From the NCBI RefSeq assembly GCF_020982545.1, contig NZ_JAJKLK010000003.1, forward strand, positions 868,001 to 932,000: a DNA stretch of 64,000 nt. The letters are read 5' to 3'. Made by a program: the position numbers and the translations under genes. Position 1 is the first letter of the stretch. Each line of letters begins with the position of its first letter. This DNA is from Streptomyces sp. MNU76. GTDB lineage: Bacteria; Actinomycetota; Actinomycetes; Streptomycetales; Streptomycetaceae. The notes beneath the pieces were generated by a model that did no database searches, was not told the DNA's origin, and was given only the letters and a program-made list of their open reading frames with translations. This document shows, piece by piece, positions 53,899 to 61,776 of the stretch.

Positions 53899-54132
53899 AT
53901 GACCGGAGTGCACCCGGACCAGCTCGACGACCAGCAGTTGATGAAGGAACTGGAGTCGATCCACCGCACGCGGCACGACACGCTGCTGCACGGGTCGACC
54001 GAGGCGCTGCGCACCCACAACGAGCGGATGGCCCAGCTGGAGGGCGAGTATCTGCGCCGCCACCCGCGTCGGCCGGTCGTCTCGGGCCGTACGCGCGACG
54101 GAGCGCGGGATCGAGGGCCGGCGACGCCATGA
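53899..54132 (+). CDS. DUF6158-like small protein
   Basis: A 77-residue soluble protein: TGVHPDQLDDQQLMKELESI, then HRTRHDTLLHGSTEALRTHN and ERMAQLEGEYLRRHPRRPVV. The helical LxxELxxIHxTRHDTLxHGSxxAL pattern is shared by small Streptomyces proteins listed as DUF6158, of unknown function. ATG 53899 is used. The last 4 bp overlap the next gene (ATGA), so the pair is coupled. Confidence 0.75.
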   Translation: MTGVHPDQLDDQQLMKELESIHRTRHDTLLHGSTEALRTHNERMAQLEGEYLRRHPRRPVVSGRTRDGARDRGPATP

Positions 54133-54722
54133 GACCCGGGGCGAGCGCGGGGACGCGTGCGCTGCTCGACCGGCACGCCGAGGCGCAGGACCTCTTCGGC
54201 GCGAGGGTCCACGCCGTCCGGGACGACCAGTGGGGCGCCGACACGCCCTGCGCCGAGTGGTCGGTCCGCGACCTCGTCAACCACCTCGTCTCCGAGCAGC
54301 TGTGGGTGCCCTCGCTGGTACGGGACGGCTGCATGATCGAGGAGGTCGGCGACACCTTCGGGGGCGACCTGCTGGGCCCCGACCCGGCGGCCTCCTGGGA
54401 CACCGCCGCCCACTCCGCGCGGGAGGCGTTCACGGCGCCCGGCGCGCTGGAACGCACGGTCCACCTCTCCTACGGCGACACCCCGGCGACCGCGTACTGC
54501 GCGCAGATGGTCGCCGATCTCGTCGTGCACGCGTGGGACCTGTCCCGGGCGATCGGGGCGGACGAGCGGCTGCCGGGGGAGCTGGTGCGGTTCGCGGTCG
54601 ACGAGATCGCTCCGTACGCCGGTGACCTGGAGAAGAGCGGGCTGTTCGGGGCACCGGTGGCTCCGCCCGTGGGGGCGGACGCGCAGACCAGGTTGTTGTG
54701 TCTGCTCGGGCGGCGGCCGTAG
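54129..54722 (+). CDS. TIGR03086-family (maleylpyruvate isomerase/DinB-like) protein
   Basis: A 197-residue four-helix metal-binding protein of the mycothiol-dependent maleylpyruvate isomerase N-terminal family. DTPCAEWSVRDLVNHLVSEQ is the family signature with the first His ligand, QMVADLVVHAWDLSRAIGAD the second, with FAVDEIAPYA following. Members bind a divalent metal and often use mycothiol; the exact substrate is unknown. It is coupled to the DUF6158 gene by 4 bp. Confidence 0.88.
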   Translation: MRPGASAGTRALLDRHAEAQDLFGARVHAVRDDQWGADTPCAEWSVRDLVNHLVSEQLWVPSLVRDGCMIEEVGDTFGGDLLGPDPAASWDTAAHSAREAFTAPGALERTVHLSYGDTPATAYCAQMVADLVVHAWDLSRAIGADERLPGELVRFAVDEIAPYAGDLEKSGLFGAPVAPPVGADAQTRLLCLLGRRP

Positions 54723-54779
54723 GGGGCCGTTCGGAGCTCGGGGCCGTCGGGTGCGTTGCGGGGTGCGGGTGCGTCGTGG

Positions 54780-54805
54780 CTGATCGCACAGTTCCCCGCG
54801 CCCCC
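54780..54805. repeat. Streptomyces dispersed intergenic repeat, copy 3
   Basis: CTGATCGCACAGTTCCCCGCGCCCCC is a close copy of the element at 20036-20063. It lies between convergent genes next to a terminator hairpin, as usual for this repeat. Confidence 0.65.
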
Positions 54806-54814
54806 GAACGGGAA

Positions 54815-54853
54815 GGGCCTTGGGCGCCCCTTGCCGAGAGGTGCCCAAGGCCC
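54815..54853. terminator. Terminator between TIGR03086 gene and catalase
   Basis: GGGCCTTGGGC at 54815-54825 pairs with GCCCAAGGCCC at 54843-54853 and extends by a G-U and two more pairs. It can end the rightward TIGR03086 transcript and the leftward katE transcript, whose stop is 17 bp away. Confidence 0.75.
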
Positions 54854-54869
54854 GTGTGATCGTCGTTCG

Positions 54870-56975
54870 TCAGCAGTGGGTCGGCGGGCGGTCCCAGTGG
54901 CGGTGGGCCGCGATCGCCGCCACGAACTCCCTGGTGAAGTCCTCGCTCGCGGTGCCCTGGGCCGTGTCCGTCACCACGCCCCGGTCCGCCACCACATGGT
55001 GGAACTCGGAGGAGAGCCGGACACCCTCCGGCCGGAGGGCGGCGACGACCCCGACGCCGGACCCCAGGGCGCCGATCGGCTTGCCGTGCCGGTAGGCGTC
55101 GCGGACGAAGCGCATCGCGTCGGGGTCGGCGGCCTGGGACGGGGTGCCGACCGGACCACCGGGCAGGAACACCGCGTCGTACAGGACGGAGGCCACCGTC
55201 GGCAGGGCCCGGTCCACCGTGTACTCCGCGCCGTCCGCACCGCGTACGGTGCCGTCCTGCGCCGCGAGGGCCTCCACGATCGCGCCCTCGGCCGCCAGCG
55301 CCTCCCGCACTCCGGTCACCTGCTCGGCGTCCACACCGTCGGAGACCAGAACCGCGATCTGCCGGGTACGGATGGAACCGGGGCCGCGCTGCGCCTCCAG
55401 GCTGAGGGCCGGGGAGCTGAGCTTGTACGCCCCAGGCTCGGCGTCCGACGGGACGGGCACCCCGATGCCCTTCGCCACCTCGGCCGCCAACTCCGGGTCC
55501 ACCTTGACCAGTTCCTCCACCGTACGAGCGCGGACGGAGAGGGCCCCGACCTTGCCCAGTTCGAAGCGGAAGGCGGCCACGATGTGCTGCTTCTCCCAGG
55601 GCGCCATGCTGTTCCAGAACAGCGCGGGCTGGCTGTGATGGTCCTTGAAACTCTCGCTGCGGCGGCGGATCTTGGCACCGTCGACGCGCTCGGCGAGGTG
55701 CGCGTAGGCGTGCGGGTCGGCGCCCGCGTGGGCCGGGCAGCCTCCGCCGAGGGAGTTCGGGAAGTAGTTCGTGCCGCGATGGATCGCCGACTGGTGGTAG
55801 CCGTCGCGGTGGTTGGTGCGCACCGGCGCCACGGGCCGGTTAACCGGCAGCTGGCTGAAGTTGGGGCCGCCCAGGCGGATCAGCTGGGTGTCCAGGTAGG
55901 AGAAGTTACGGGCCTGCAGGAGCGGGTCGTTGGTGAAGTCGATGCCCGGGACGACGTTCGCCGTGTGGAAGGCGACCTGTTCCGTCTCCGCGAAGAAGTT
56001 CTCGGGGTTGCGGTCCAGCACCATCCGGCCGATCGGCCGTACCGGCACCTGCTCCTCGGGGATGAGCTTCGTGGCGTCGAGCAGATCGAAGTCGAAGGCG
56101 AACTCGTCCTCCTCCGGCACGAGTTGGACGCCCAGCTCCCACTCCGGGAACTCGCCGGCCTCGATGGCGTCCCACAGGTCCCGGCGGTTGAAGTCCGGGT
56201 CCCGGCCCTGGCACTCCTGCGCCTCGTCCCACACCAGCGAGTGCGTGCCCAGCTTCGGCTTCCAGTGGAACTTCACGAACGTGCCCCGCCCGTCGGCGGT
56301 CACGAAGCGGAAGGTGTGCACGCCGAAGCCCTGCATCATGCGGTAGCTGCGCGGGATCGCCCGGTCGGACATCAGCCACATGATCGCGTGCAGCGTCTCC
56401 GGCTGGAGGGACACGAAGTCCCAGAGCGTGTCGTGCGCGGAGGCGCCCGTCGGGATGTCGTTGTGCGGCTCCGGCTTCACCGCGTGCACGAAGTCGGGGA
56501 ACTTGATCCCGTCCTGGATGAAGAAGACCGGGAAGTTGTTCCCCACCAGGTCGTAATTGCCCTCGGACGTATAGAACTTGGTCGCGAAGCCGCGTACGTC
56601 CCGCACGGTGTCCGCCGACCCGCGCGGCCCCTGCACGGTCGAGAACCGCACGAAGACGGGGGTGCGGACCGACGGGTCCTGGAGGAACGCCGCCCGGGTG
56701 AACTCCGCGCAGGACTCGTACGGCTCGAAGTACCCGTACGCCCCCGCGCCCCGGGCGTGGACCACTCGCTCCGGGATCCGCTCATGGTCGAAGTGGGTGA
56801 GCTTCTCCCGGAAGTGGAAGTCCTCCATCAGGGTCGGCCCGCGCTCACCGACGGTCAGCGAGTCGTCGGTGTGGTCGACGGCCACACCCTGGTCGGTGGT
56901 GAGAGGCCCCGACGCCGGGTCGACCGGGTGGGCCGCCTCGCGCTGCTCCTGCTTGCGGTCCTGGGGAGAGGTCAT
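54870..56975 (-). CDS. katE: Large-subunit (clade 2) catalase with C-terminal DJ-1-like domain
   Basis: A 701-residue HPII-type catalase. [20 protein letters not shown] carries the distal His, [19 protein letters not shown] the Asn, and [18 protein letters not shown] the proximal heme Tyr. From about residue 530 a class I glutamine-amidotransferase/DJ-1-like domain follows ([20 protein letters not shown] and [14 protein letters not shown]), the normal extension of clade 2 enzymes. It destroys hydrogen peroxide. Its ATG shares a base with the PfpI gene's stop (TGATG), so both are coupled. The last residues are DRPPTHC. Confidence 0.95.
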   Translation of the reverse strand: MTSPQDRKQEQREAAHPVDPASGPLTTDQGVAVDHTDDSLTVGERGPTLMEDFHFREKLTHFDHERIPERVVHARGAGAYGYFEPYESCAEFTRAAFLQDPSVRTPVFVRFSTVQGPRGSADTVRDVRGFATKFYTSEGNYDLVGNNFPVFFIQDGIKFPDFVHAVKPEPHNDIPTGASAHDTLWDFVSLQPETLHAIMWLMSDRAIPRSYRMMQGFGVHTFRFVTADGRGTFVKFHWKPKLGTHSLVWDEAQECQGRDPDFNRRDLWDAIEAGEFPEWELGVQLVPEEDEFAFDFDLLDATKLIPEEQVPVRPIGRMVLDRNPENFFAETEQVAFHTANVVPGIDFTNDPLLQARNFSYLDTQLIRLGGPNFSQLPVNRPVAPVRTNHRDGYHQSAIHRGTNYFPNSLGGGCPAHAGADPHAYAHLAERVDGAKIRRRSESFKDHHSQPALFWNSMAPWEKQHIVAAFRFELGKVGALSVRARTVEELVKVDPELAAEVAKGIGVPVPSDAEPGAYKLSSPALSLEAQRGPGSIRTRQIAVLVSDGVDAEQVTGVREALAAEGAIVEALAAQDGTVRGADGAEYTVDRALPTVASVLYDAVFLPGGPVGTPSQAADPDAMRFVRDAYRHGKPIGALGSGVGVVAALRPEGVRLSSEFHHVVADRGVVTDTAQGTASEDFTREFVAAIAAHRHWDRPPTHC

Positions 56976-57517
56976 CAGGCGGCCTCCTGGGAGAACACGT
57001 CGAGGAACGCCTCACAGAACGCCTTGAGGTCGTCCGGCTTGCGGCTGGTGACGAGCTTGTTGGGGCCGTGGTCGCAGATTCGCACCTGCTCGTCCACCCA
57101 GGTGCCGCCCGCGTTGCGGATGTCCGTGCGCAGACTCGGCCACGACGTCAGGACCCGGCCGCGCACCACGTCCGCCTCCACCAGCGTCCACGGCGCGTGA
57201 CAGATCGCCGCGACCGGACGGCCCCGCTCGAAGAACGACCGGGTGAACGACACGGCCTTCTCGTCCATGCGCAGGAAGTCGGGGTTGGCCACCCCGCCGG
57301 GCAGGAGCAGTGCGTCGAACGACTCGGGCGGCGCCTCGCCCACCACGGCGTCCACGGCGAAGGTGTCCGCCCTGTCGAGATGGTCGAAGGCCTGAATACG
57401 ACCTGGCTTCGTCGACACCAGGACGGGTTCGTGACCGGCGTTCTCCGCCGCCTGCCACGGCTCTGTCAGCTCGATCTGCTCGACACCCTCGGGGGCTGTC
57501 AGGAATGCGATACGCAT
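56975..57517 (-). CDS. DJ-1/PfpI-family protein
   Basis: A 180-residue protein of the DJ-1/PfpI superfamily. DALLLPGGVANPDFLRMDEK gives the acid motif, PVAAICHAPWTLVEADVVRG carries the nucleophilic Cys of the elbow A-x-C-H-(A/G)-P, and LTSWPSLRTDIRNAGGTWVD matches the Streptomyces/Pyrococcus PfpI group. It may act as a deglycase, chaperone or cysteine peptidase protecting against oxidative damage, in line with the coupled catalase. GGAGAGGAGACC is upstream of ATG 57517. Confidence 0.92.
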   Translation of the reverse strand: MRIAFLTAPEGVEQIELTEPWQAAENAGHEPVLVSTKPGRIQAFDHLDRADTFAVDAVVGEAPPESFDALLLPGGVANPDFLRMDEKAVSFTRSFFERGRPVAAICHAPWTLVEADVVRGRVLTSWPSLRTDIRNAGGTWVDEQVRICDHGPNKLVTSRKPDDLKAFCEAFLDVFSQEAA

Positions 57518-57831
57518 GGCTGCTCGGTCTCCTCTCCTTGCCTTTCCCCGTGTGTTCCGTGAGTTGATCCAGGCCTTGTCACAGGCCTTGTTCCGTGCTT
57601 GTTGCGGCCCGACATCCGCCGGTCGTCCAGGCCGTTCAGGGCGAGCACGTCCGAGGCGAACACATCGGGACCGAGCGTCAGGGCGACCCGCGCGTCCACG
57701 CCCACGCCGCCCATGTGGCCGGGCGGTGAGAAAGGTCGGCGGTCAGCGCGCCGGTAGCGCTCCAGGGCCTCCAGGACGGGGGTACGGGAGTGGTCGGGCA
57801 GCTGATCGGTGGTCACGCTGTCGTCGTCCAT
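57499..57831 (-). pseudogene. Truncated Orn/Lys/Arg decarboxylase, N-terminal remnant
   Basis: From ATG 57831 the frame reads TPVLEALERYRRADRRPFSP, then PGHMGGVGVDARVALTLGPD and VFASDVLALNGLDDRRMS. This is the start of a PLP-dependent Orn/Lys/Arg decarboxylase (family form xPFHxPGHKxG...DVxxxNGLDD). Similarity stops after about 73 residues at 57613. The rest, including the PLP lysine, is missing, and the frame then runs through the promoter of the PfpI gene to a stop at 57499. A family member has 400 or more further residues. This is a deletion remnant, not a sequencing indel. The direct repeat CAGGCCTTGT at 57570-57579 and 57582-57591 lies just past the break. Confidence 0.8.
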
Positions 57832-58046
57832 GGTCTCCGTGCCGGTGGCTGTCCGATGCGGGGTGGGGTGCGGGGGTGCGCGCTTGGGGTCGGGGCTGGG
57901 GTTGGGGTTGGGGTTGCAGGACGGGTCGGCGCTGGTGGTGCGCGTCGGCGGCGGTTCAGCCGGCTGGGTGGCGTCGGTGGGCGGGGACGCGCCGCCACGG
58001 TCCGTCGGAGGCGCGCCGCTCGGTCCGTCGGAGGCGAGCCGCCCGG

Positions 58047-58697
58047 TCAGGCCGGGACCGGCCCCGGGCCGACGCCGGAGCCCGGGTCCGTTTCGGGACC
58101 AGCTCCCGAGGTGGGGTCCGTTTGCGGGCCGGCGCCGGGTGTCTGGTCCGCCTCTGGGACGGCGCCGGAGAGCCGGTCCGCCCCTCGGCCGGCGCCGGAG
58201 AGCCGGTGCGTTCCTGAGGCGGTGGCGAATAATCGGTCCGCTCCCGGGCTGGACCCGGAGGTTCGGTCGGTCCGTGGCCATGGTTCGGGGGACGCCCGGC
58301 TGATGTGGGCGAGCGTCGAGCCCGGGTCCTGGGAGACGGCCAGGTCGCCGAGGCTGACCATGCCCACCGGGTGTCCGTCCTCCATGACGGGCAGCCGGCG
58401 TATCGCGTGGTCACGCATCAGCGCGACGGCGGCGGACACCGCGTCGTCCGGGCCGATCACGACCGGGTTCGGGGTGCAGACGGCCTGGGCGCTCACCGTC
58501 AGCGGGTCGGCCCCGTCGGCGACGGCCCGCAGGGTGATGTCGCGGTCCGTCAGAACCCCGATCACGTGTCCGTCGGCCGCGACGAGCACGTCCCCGATGT
58601 CCTGGGCGCGCATCAGCTGCGCCGCCTCCACGAGGGAGGCGTCCGGGCGGACCGTCGCCACACCTGGCGTCATGACTTCCCTCACGAACTCGGCCAT
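58047..58697 (-). CDS. CBS-domain protein with a 10-residue repeat tail
   Basis: A 216-residue protein. Residues 1-125 hold a CBS pair: REVMTPGVATVRPDASLVEA, GVLTDRDITLRAVADGADPL and HAIRRLPVMEDGHPVGMVSL, the adenine-nucleotide sensor fold. Most stand-alone CBS proteins end near residue 140. Here residues 144-213 are seven 10-residue units such as DRLSGAVPEA, DQTPGAGPQT and DPTSGAGPET. ATG 58697 is used. It precedes the decarboxylase remnant on the same strand. Function unknown; the CBS pair probably senses AMP/ATP or S-adenosylmethionine. Confidence 0.85.
   Translation of the reverse strand: MAEFVREVMTPGVATVRPDASLVEAAQLMRAQDIGDVLVAADGHVIGVLTDRDITLRAVADGADPLTVSAQAVCTPNPVVIGPDDAVSAAVALMRDHAIRRLPVMEDGHPVGMVSLGDLAVSQDPGSTLAHISRASPEPWPRTDRTSGSSPGADRLFATASGTHRLSGAGRGADRLSGAVPEADQTPGAGPQTDPTSGAGPETDPGSGVGPGPVPA
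58059..58268. repeat. Seven imperfect 30-bp tandem repeats in the CBS gene
   Basis: The DNA encoding residues 144-213 of the CBS protein is a tandem array of seven 30-bp units with G/C-rich drift. It has grown by slippage in multiples of ten codons, so the main frame stays open. The other minus-strand frame is also open here and repetitive. Confidence 0.7.
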
Positions 58698-58784
58698 GGT
58701 CTCCGGGCCTCTCGTCGCTCCGTCCCGACCGGGGTCACGCCCGCATCGGCGTGACCTTGCCCGCAGTACCCGCGAGGAGGGGCC

Positions 58785-59276
58785 CTATGTGTCCCCGTCG
58801 TGTGTGGATTCCATGGCCTCCATCGGGGGCCGCGCGGCCCCACCCCTCGCTTCTCCGGCCGCTCCTGCTCCTCCGGCCTCCCCGGCCCCACCGCTCTCGT
58901 CCTGGACCTGGACCACCGCCTCAGCGAGCCGGTGGACCGAGTCGTAGCGCGCCTTCCGCGGCAGCCGCTCCAGGGGCGCGACCAGCCCGTCCGGGGCGTG
59001 CCGGTCCCGCAGGACCCGGATCAGCTCGGCGGGGCCCGCCGGGAACGACGTACGGCCCAGGACCCGGGCCAGGTCCAGCCGCAGCGCCTCCACCCGCGCG
59101 GGCGCCCGGCTCGGCGTCACCGGCCCGCGCGCCACCTCCGGATCGTCCTCCGCGTAGGGCTCGGGGTCGTTCCACTCCTCCGTCCGGGTGGGATGCCCAG
59201 AACGGAGCAATCCCTGCAGTTCGTGCTTCATCTCGTCGTCGCGGTGGGCGCTCATCCGGTCGCTGCCTCGCTGCAT
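58785..59276 (-). CDS. DUF2795-like protein
   Basis: A 163-residue protein. RLDLARVLGRTSFPAGPAEL, IRVLRDRHAPDGLVAPLERL and PRKARYDSVHRLAEAVVQVQ resemble the DUF2795 helical domain, common in actinobacteria. The N-terminal part (QRGSDRMSAHRDDEMKHELQ) is polar and the C-terminus Gly/Ala-rich. GGAGGGGAGTC sits before ATG 59276, a strong ribosome binding site. Function unknown; such proteins often sit near CBS or stress proteins. Confidence 0.75.
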   Translation of the reverse strand: MQRGSDRMSAHRDDEMKHELQGLLRSGHPTRTEEWNDPEPYAEDDPEVARGPVTPSRAPARVEALRLDLARVLGRTSFPAGPAELIRVLRDRHAPDGLVAPLERLPRKARYDSVHRLAEAVVQVQDESGGAGEAGGAGAAGEARGGAARPPMEAMESTHDGDT

Positions 59277-59688
59277 GACTCCCCTCCAGATCGGTTGGTG
59301 GCCCCCGCGTACCCGAACACCCGGCACCGACACGGGGTAGCCGGGTCACGGACCTCCGGGGCGCGGACCGGCGGCGTGCGGAACCGGTGGCGGTTGTCGG
59401 ACGAAAGGAAAAAGTTCAGTACCCGTGGCCCTGATTCCGGAACGCGTTCGTGGTTCCGCGGGACTACAAAATTCCCGCTGCGACACCGGAGTCGCTCCCG
59501 CTGATGGTCGATCGGCTCGGCGTCCTCTGCCATTCGGCGGGGATGGTGCGGAAGCTTGGCAGACGCGTCAGGGCGTCCGGACCGGCGACGTTGTGCGCAT
59601 GACTCAGACAGAGTTCTCGCACGAAACGCCACCTCCACGGCACGCGATCATCGCGACCGTGCCCGCGGTCGTGGGGCCGCCTCCGCGT
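59277..59688. other. Divergent intergenic region
   Basis: About 410 bp between the DUF2795-like gene and the X-Pro peptidase remnant. An AT-richer patch with GGAAAAAGTTC lies at about 59406-59417 and the 10-bp palindrome GAACGCGTTC at 59440-59449. A frame is open upstream of 59689 (ATG 59599) but lacks a recognisable domain. Promoters for both sides are expected here. Confidence 0.5.
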
Positions 59689-60408
59689 ATGCGGAAACGC
59701 ACGCGCTTCACGATCTGCAGAACGTACGCGACCGTGTCCGTGGCCGCCCTGCTGGCCGCCCTCCTGACCCCGGCGGCGGCCCAGGCCGCCCCCGCCCCGA
59801 AGGAGAGCCGTCCGGTCTACTCCTACGCCCATGCCGTCCGTGAGTCCGTCTGGGTGGACACCGGCCTCGACGGCGACGGCGACGGGAGGACCGACCGCGT
59901 GGCCGCCGACATCGTCCGGCCCCGCGAACCCGCCCGGCAGGGCCGCAGGGTCCCCGTCATCATGGACGCCAGCCCGTACTACTCCTGCTGCGGGCGCGGC
60001 AACGAAAGCCAGAAGAAGACGTACGACAAACGCGGTCACGTCGCCCGGATGCCGCTGTTCTACGACAACTACTTCGTTCCCCGCGGCTACGCCTTCGTGG
60101 GGGTCCCGCTCACCCCGGGCAAGGCCTACACCATCACGCTCGACCTCGCGGCCACCGACCACGTCGTCCCCAAGGGCCACCGCCTGGCCCTGATCGTCGC
60201 GGGCACGGACAAGAACCTCATCGACCCGCCGTCCACCACCCCGACGCTCACCCTCGACCTGGCCCGTACATCGGTTCGCGTCCCGCTTCTCGGCGGCGCC
60301 GCCGCGTTCGCCCGCGCCACCTCGGGCGGCACGTCCGCCGCACCCGAGGCCAGGGTCCTGGACGGCGTGCGGGCACCGCACACCGCCCAGCGCGTCCCCG
60401 GCAACTGA
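59689..60408 (+). pseudogene. Secreted X-Pro dipeptidyl-peptidase/CocE-type protein lacking its catalytic core
   Basis: A 239-residue product with signal peptide (RKRTRF..., hydrophobic SVAALLAALLTPAAAQA). The N-terminal part SVWVDTGLDGDGDGRTDRVA to NYFVPRGYAFVGV matches the start of Streptomyces Xaa-Pro dipeptidyl-peptidases. It then jumps in frame, at about 60105, to PLTPGKAYTITLDLAATDHV, VPKGHRLALIVAGTD and RTSVRVPLLGGAAAF, which is their C-terminal end. The intervening 330 or more residues, including the GxSYxG nucleophile and the catalytic Asp/His, are absent. The frame is open, so a secreted, inactive mini-protein could be made; by function it is a remnant. Confidence 0.8.
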
Positions 60409-60841
60409 CCGGCTCGGGCGGCCGGGCATGCCCGGCCGCCCGCCTTCCGGGCGACGGCACTCACCTGGTCCTCGTAGCTTTGCGAGGCGCGCTGTGGGGC
60501 AGTGAGGTCGGTGAGGCCGACGCCGACCAGCACGTCGCGCTGCGCCGTGGTGCCGCCGGCGAAGTGCCCAGTGACCGGCGGGTATTCGCCGACACCAGTC
60601 GGCGGGCAGACCTGCCCGCGGCCGAACTCGACATCAGCCACCCGGGCCGACCGTGACCCGGAGGGCGGGGAAATTGCCGTCAGACCAGCCTGAAATGCCG
60701 CACTTTGCCGTTCGGTGCGCGCTGCCGTGCCGTCCGTCGATAATGGGGTGCCAACGCCTGTGGCACTCGCCGCGTTCTGACCGGAGTCGGCTCGCGCGTC
60801 GGCCGTCGGGGACGTCGCGGCTGACTGAGTGGGGTGGCAGG
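60409..60841. other. Region of uncertain coding before the response regulator
   Basis: About 430 bp. The minus strand at roughly 60470-60640 has a frame with balanced composition (DVEFGRGQVCPPTGVGEYPP and HFAGGTTAQRDVLVGVGLTD) and high third-position GC. A plus frame ending in AAELDISHPGRP at about 60657 is also open. Neither has a recognised domain or a convincing start. It may be a decayed gene. The last 100 bp hold the response-regulator promoter. Confidence 0.35.
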
Positions 60842-61507
60842 GTGATTCGGGTGATGTTGGCCGACGACGAGGCATTGATCCGCGCCGGGATCCGGTTCGT
60901 GCTCGAGGTCGCCGATGACATCGAGATCGTGGCCGAGGCGGACAACGGTGCCGGCGCCGTCGAGCTCGCTCGCAAGCACCTCGTTGACGTGGCGCTGCTG
61001 GACATTCGCATGCCCGGCGTCGACGGGCTGGCCGCGGCCGTCGAGATAGGGAAGGTGGCGCCGCGGACCAGCGTGGTCATGCTGACCACGTTCGGTGAGG
61101 AAGAGTACGTCACCCGGGCGCTGCGCTGCGGCGCTGCGGGGTTTCTGCTCAAGGACACCCCGCCCGACGACCTGATCAGGGCTGTCCGGGCTGCGGCCGC
61201 CGGTGAGCCTGTCCTGTCGCCCCGGGTCACCAGGCAGCTGATCGATCGCCACGTCAACCGCGACGTGAGCCAGGCCGACGAGGCGCGACGCCGCGTGGCG
61301 GCTCTGACCGACCGTGAGCGCGACGTGCTGTGCCTGCTGCGTGAGGGCTGCTCGAACGCTGAGATCGCCAAGGCGCTGCTGATGAGTGAAGGCACCGCCA
61401 AGTCACACGTCAGTCGCATCCTCTCCGTCCTTGGCTGCACCAACCGGGTTCAGGCGGCGATCCTGGCGCACGATGCCGGAGTTCTTCCGCCAAGCAGCCG
61501 TTCCTGA
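60842..61507 (+). CDS. NarL/LuxR-family response regulator
   Basis: A 221-residue two-component regulator. The receiver has IRVMLADDEALIRAGIRFVL (acidic pair), VDVALLDIRMPGVDGLAAAV (phospho-accepting Asp) and VVMLTTFGEEEYVTRALRCG (Thr). The LuxR-type helix-turn-helix is LTDRERDVLCLLREGCSNAE followed by IAKALLMSEGTAKSHVSRIL. It is the probable partner of the histidine kinase, although that gene points the other way. GTG 60842 is used; the sequence upstream has no receiver character. Confidence 0.94.
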   Translation: MIRVMLADDEALIRAGIRFVLEVADDIEIVAEADNGAGAVELARKHLVDVALLDIRMPGVDGLAAAVEIGKVAPRTSVVMLTTFGEEEYVTRALRCGAAGFLLKDTPPDDLIRAVRAAAAGEPVLSPRVTRQLIDRHVNRDVSQADEARRRVAALTDRERDVLCLLREGCSNAEIAKALLMSEGTAKSHVSRILSVLGCTNRVQAAILAHDAGVLPPSSRS

Positions 61508-61554
61508 TCCGCCTCCCCTGTCCTGGGTGTCGCCGATCTTGATTTGCTGGTAGG

Positions 61555-61764
61555 TCAGTGGCGAGACGGCGAACTCGAAGGAAGAACAGACGCTGAGCCG
61601 AGGCCGCCGCAGACCGCGACCGCGACGGCGACTCCGGCGAGGGCGATGAAGGCCGTCTTGGTCTTCCTTCGTGGTGCGTCGTGGCGGGGCCCGTCTTCGG
61701 CCCCGGTACGGGAGGGGAGCATCTGCGCGTCGGCCAGGGCGGGTTGATCGATGGTCGGGCTCAT
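61555..61764 (-). pseudogene. Short membrane-anchored protein fragment
   Basis: A 69-residue frame starting at ATG 61764, 12 bp after the kinase gene's stop on the same strand. It has a polar leader (SPTIDQPALADAQMLPSRTG), a Lys/Arg-rich patch (APRRKTKTA), one helix FIALAGVAVAVAVCGGLGSA and a short Ser-rich end. An adjacent frame continues with FEFAVSPLTYQQIKIGDTQD up to the response-regulator stop. It looks like the start of an exported lipoprotein-like or DUF4352-type protein, cut short. It might be a small membrane protein in its own right. Confidence 0.5.
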
Positions 61765-61776
61765 GGTGCCCGGGCT

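Noticed and set aside
50294..54457. Very long leftward open frame across the PAP2-kinase and ABC-F genes
   Set aside because: Arises from GC-rich sequence with few stops; it cuts across two real genes in other frames and has no domain.
58059..58268. CRISPR array
   Set aside because: Units are contiguous 30-bp imperfect tandem repeats without unique spacers and encode protein.
58047..58281. Second repetitive minus-strand frame overlapping the CBS tail, starting at 58281
   Set aside because: It is the off-frame reading of the 30-bp repeats; only the part from 57831 has family similarity (decarboxylase).
59599..59688. Upstream ATG 59599 as start of the X-Pro peptidase remnant
   Set aside because: A signal peptide begins properly at 59689; an extra 30 polar residues would bury it.
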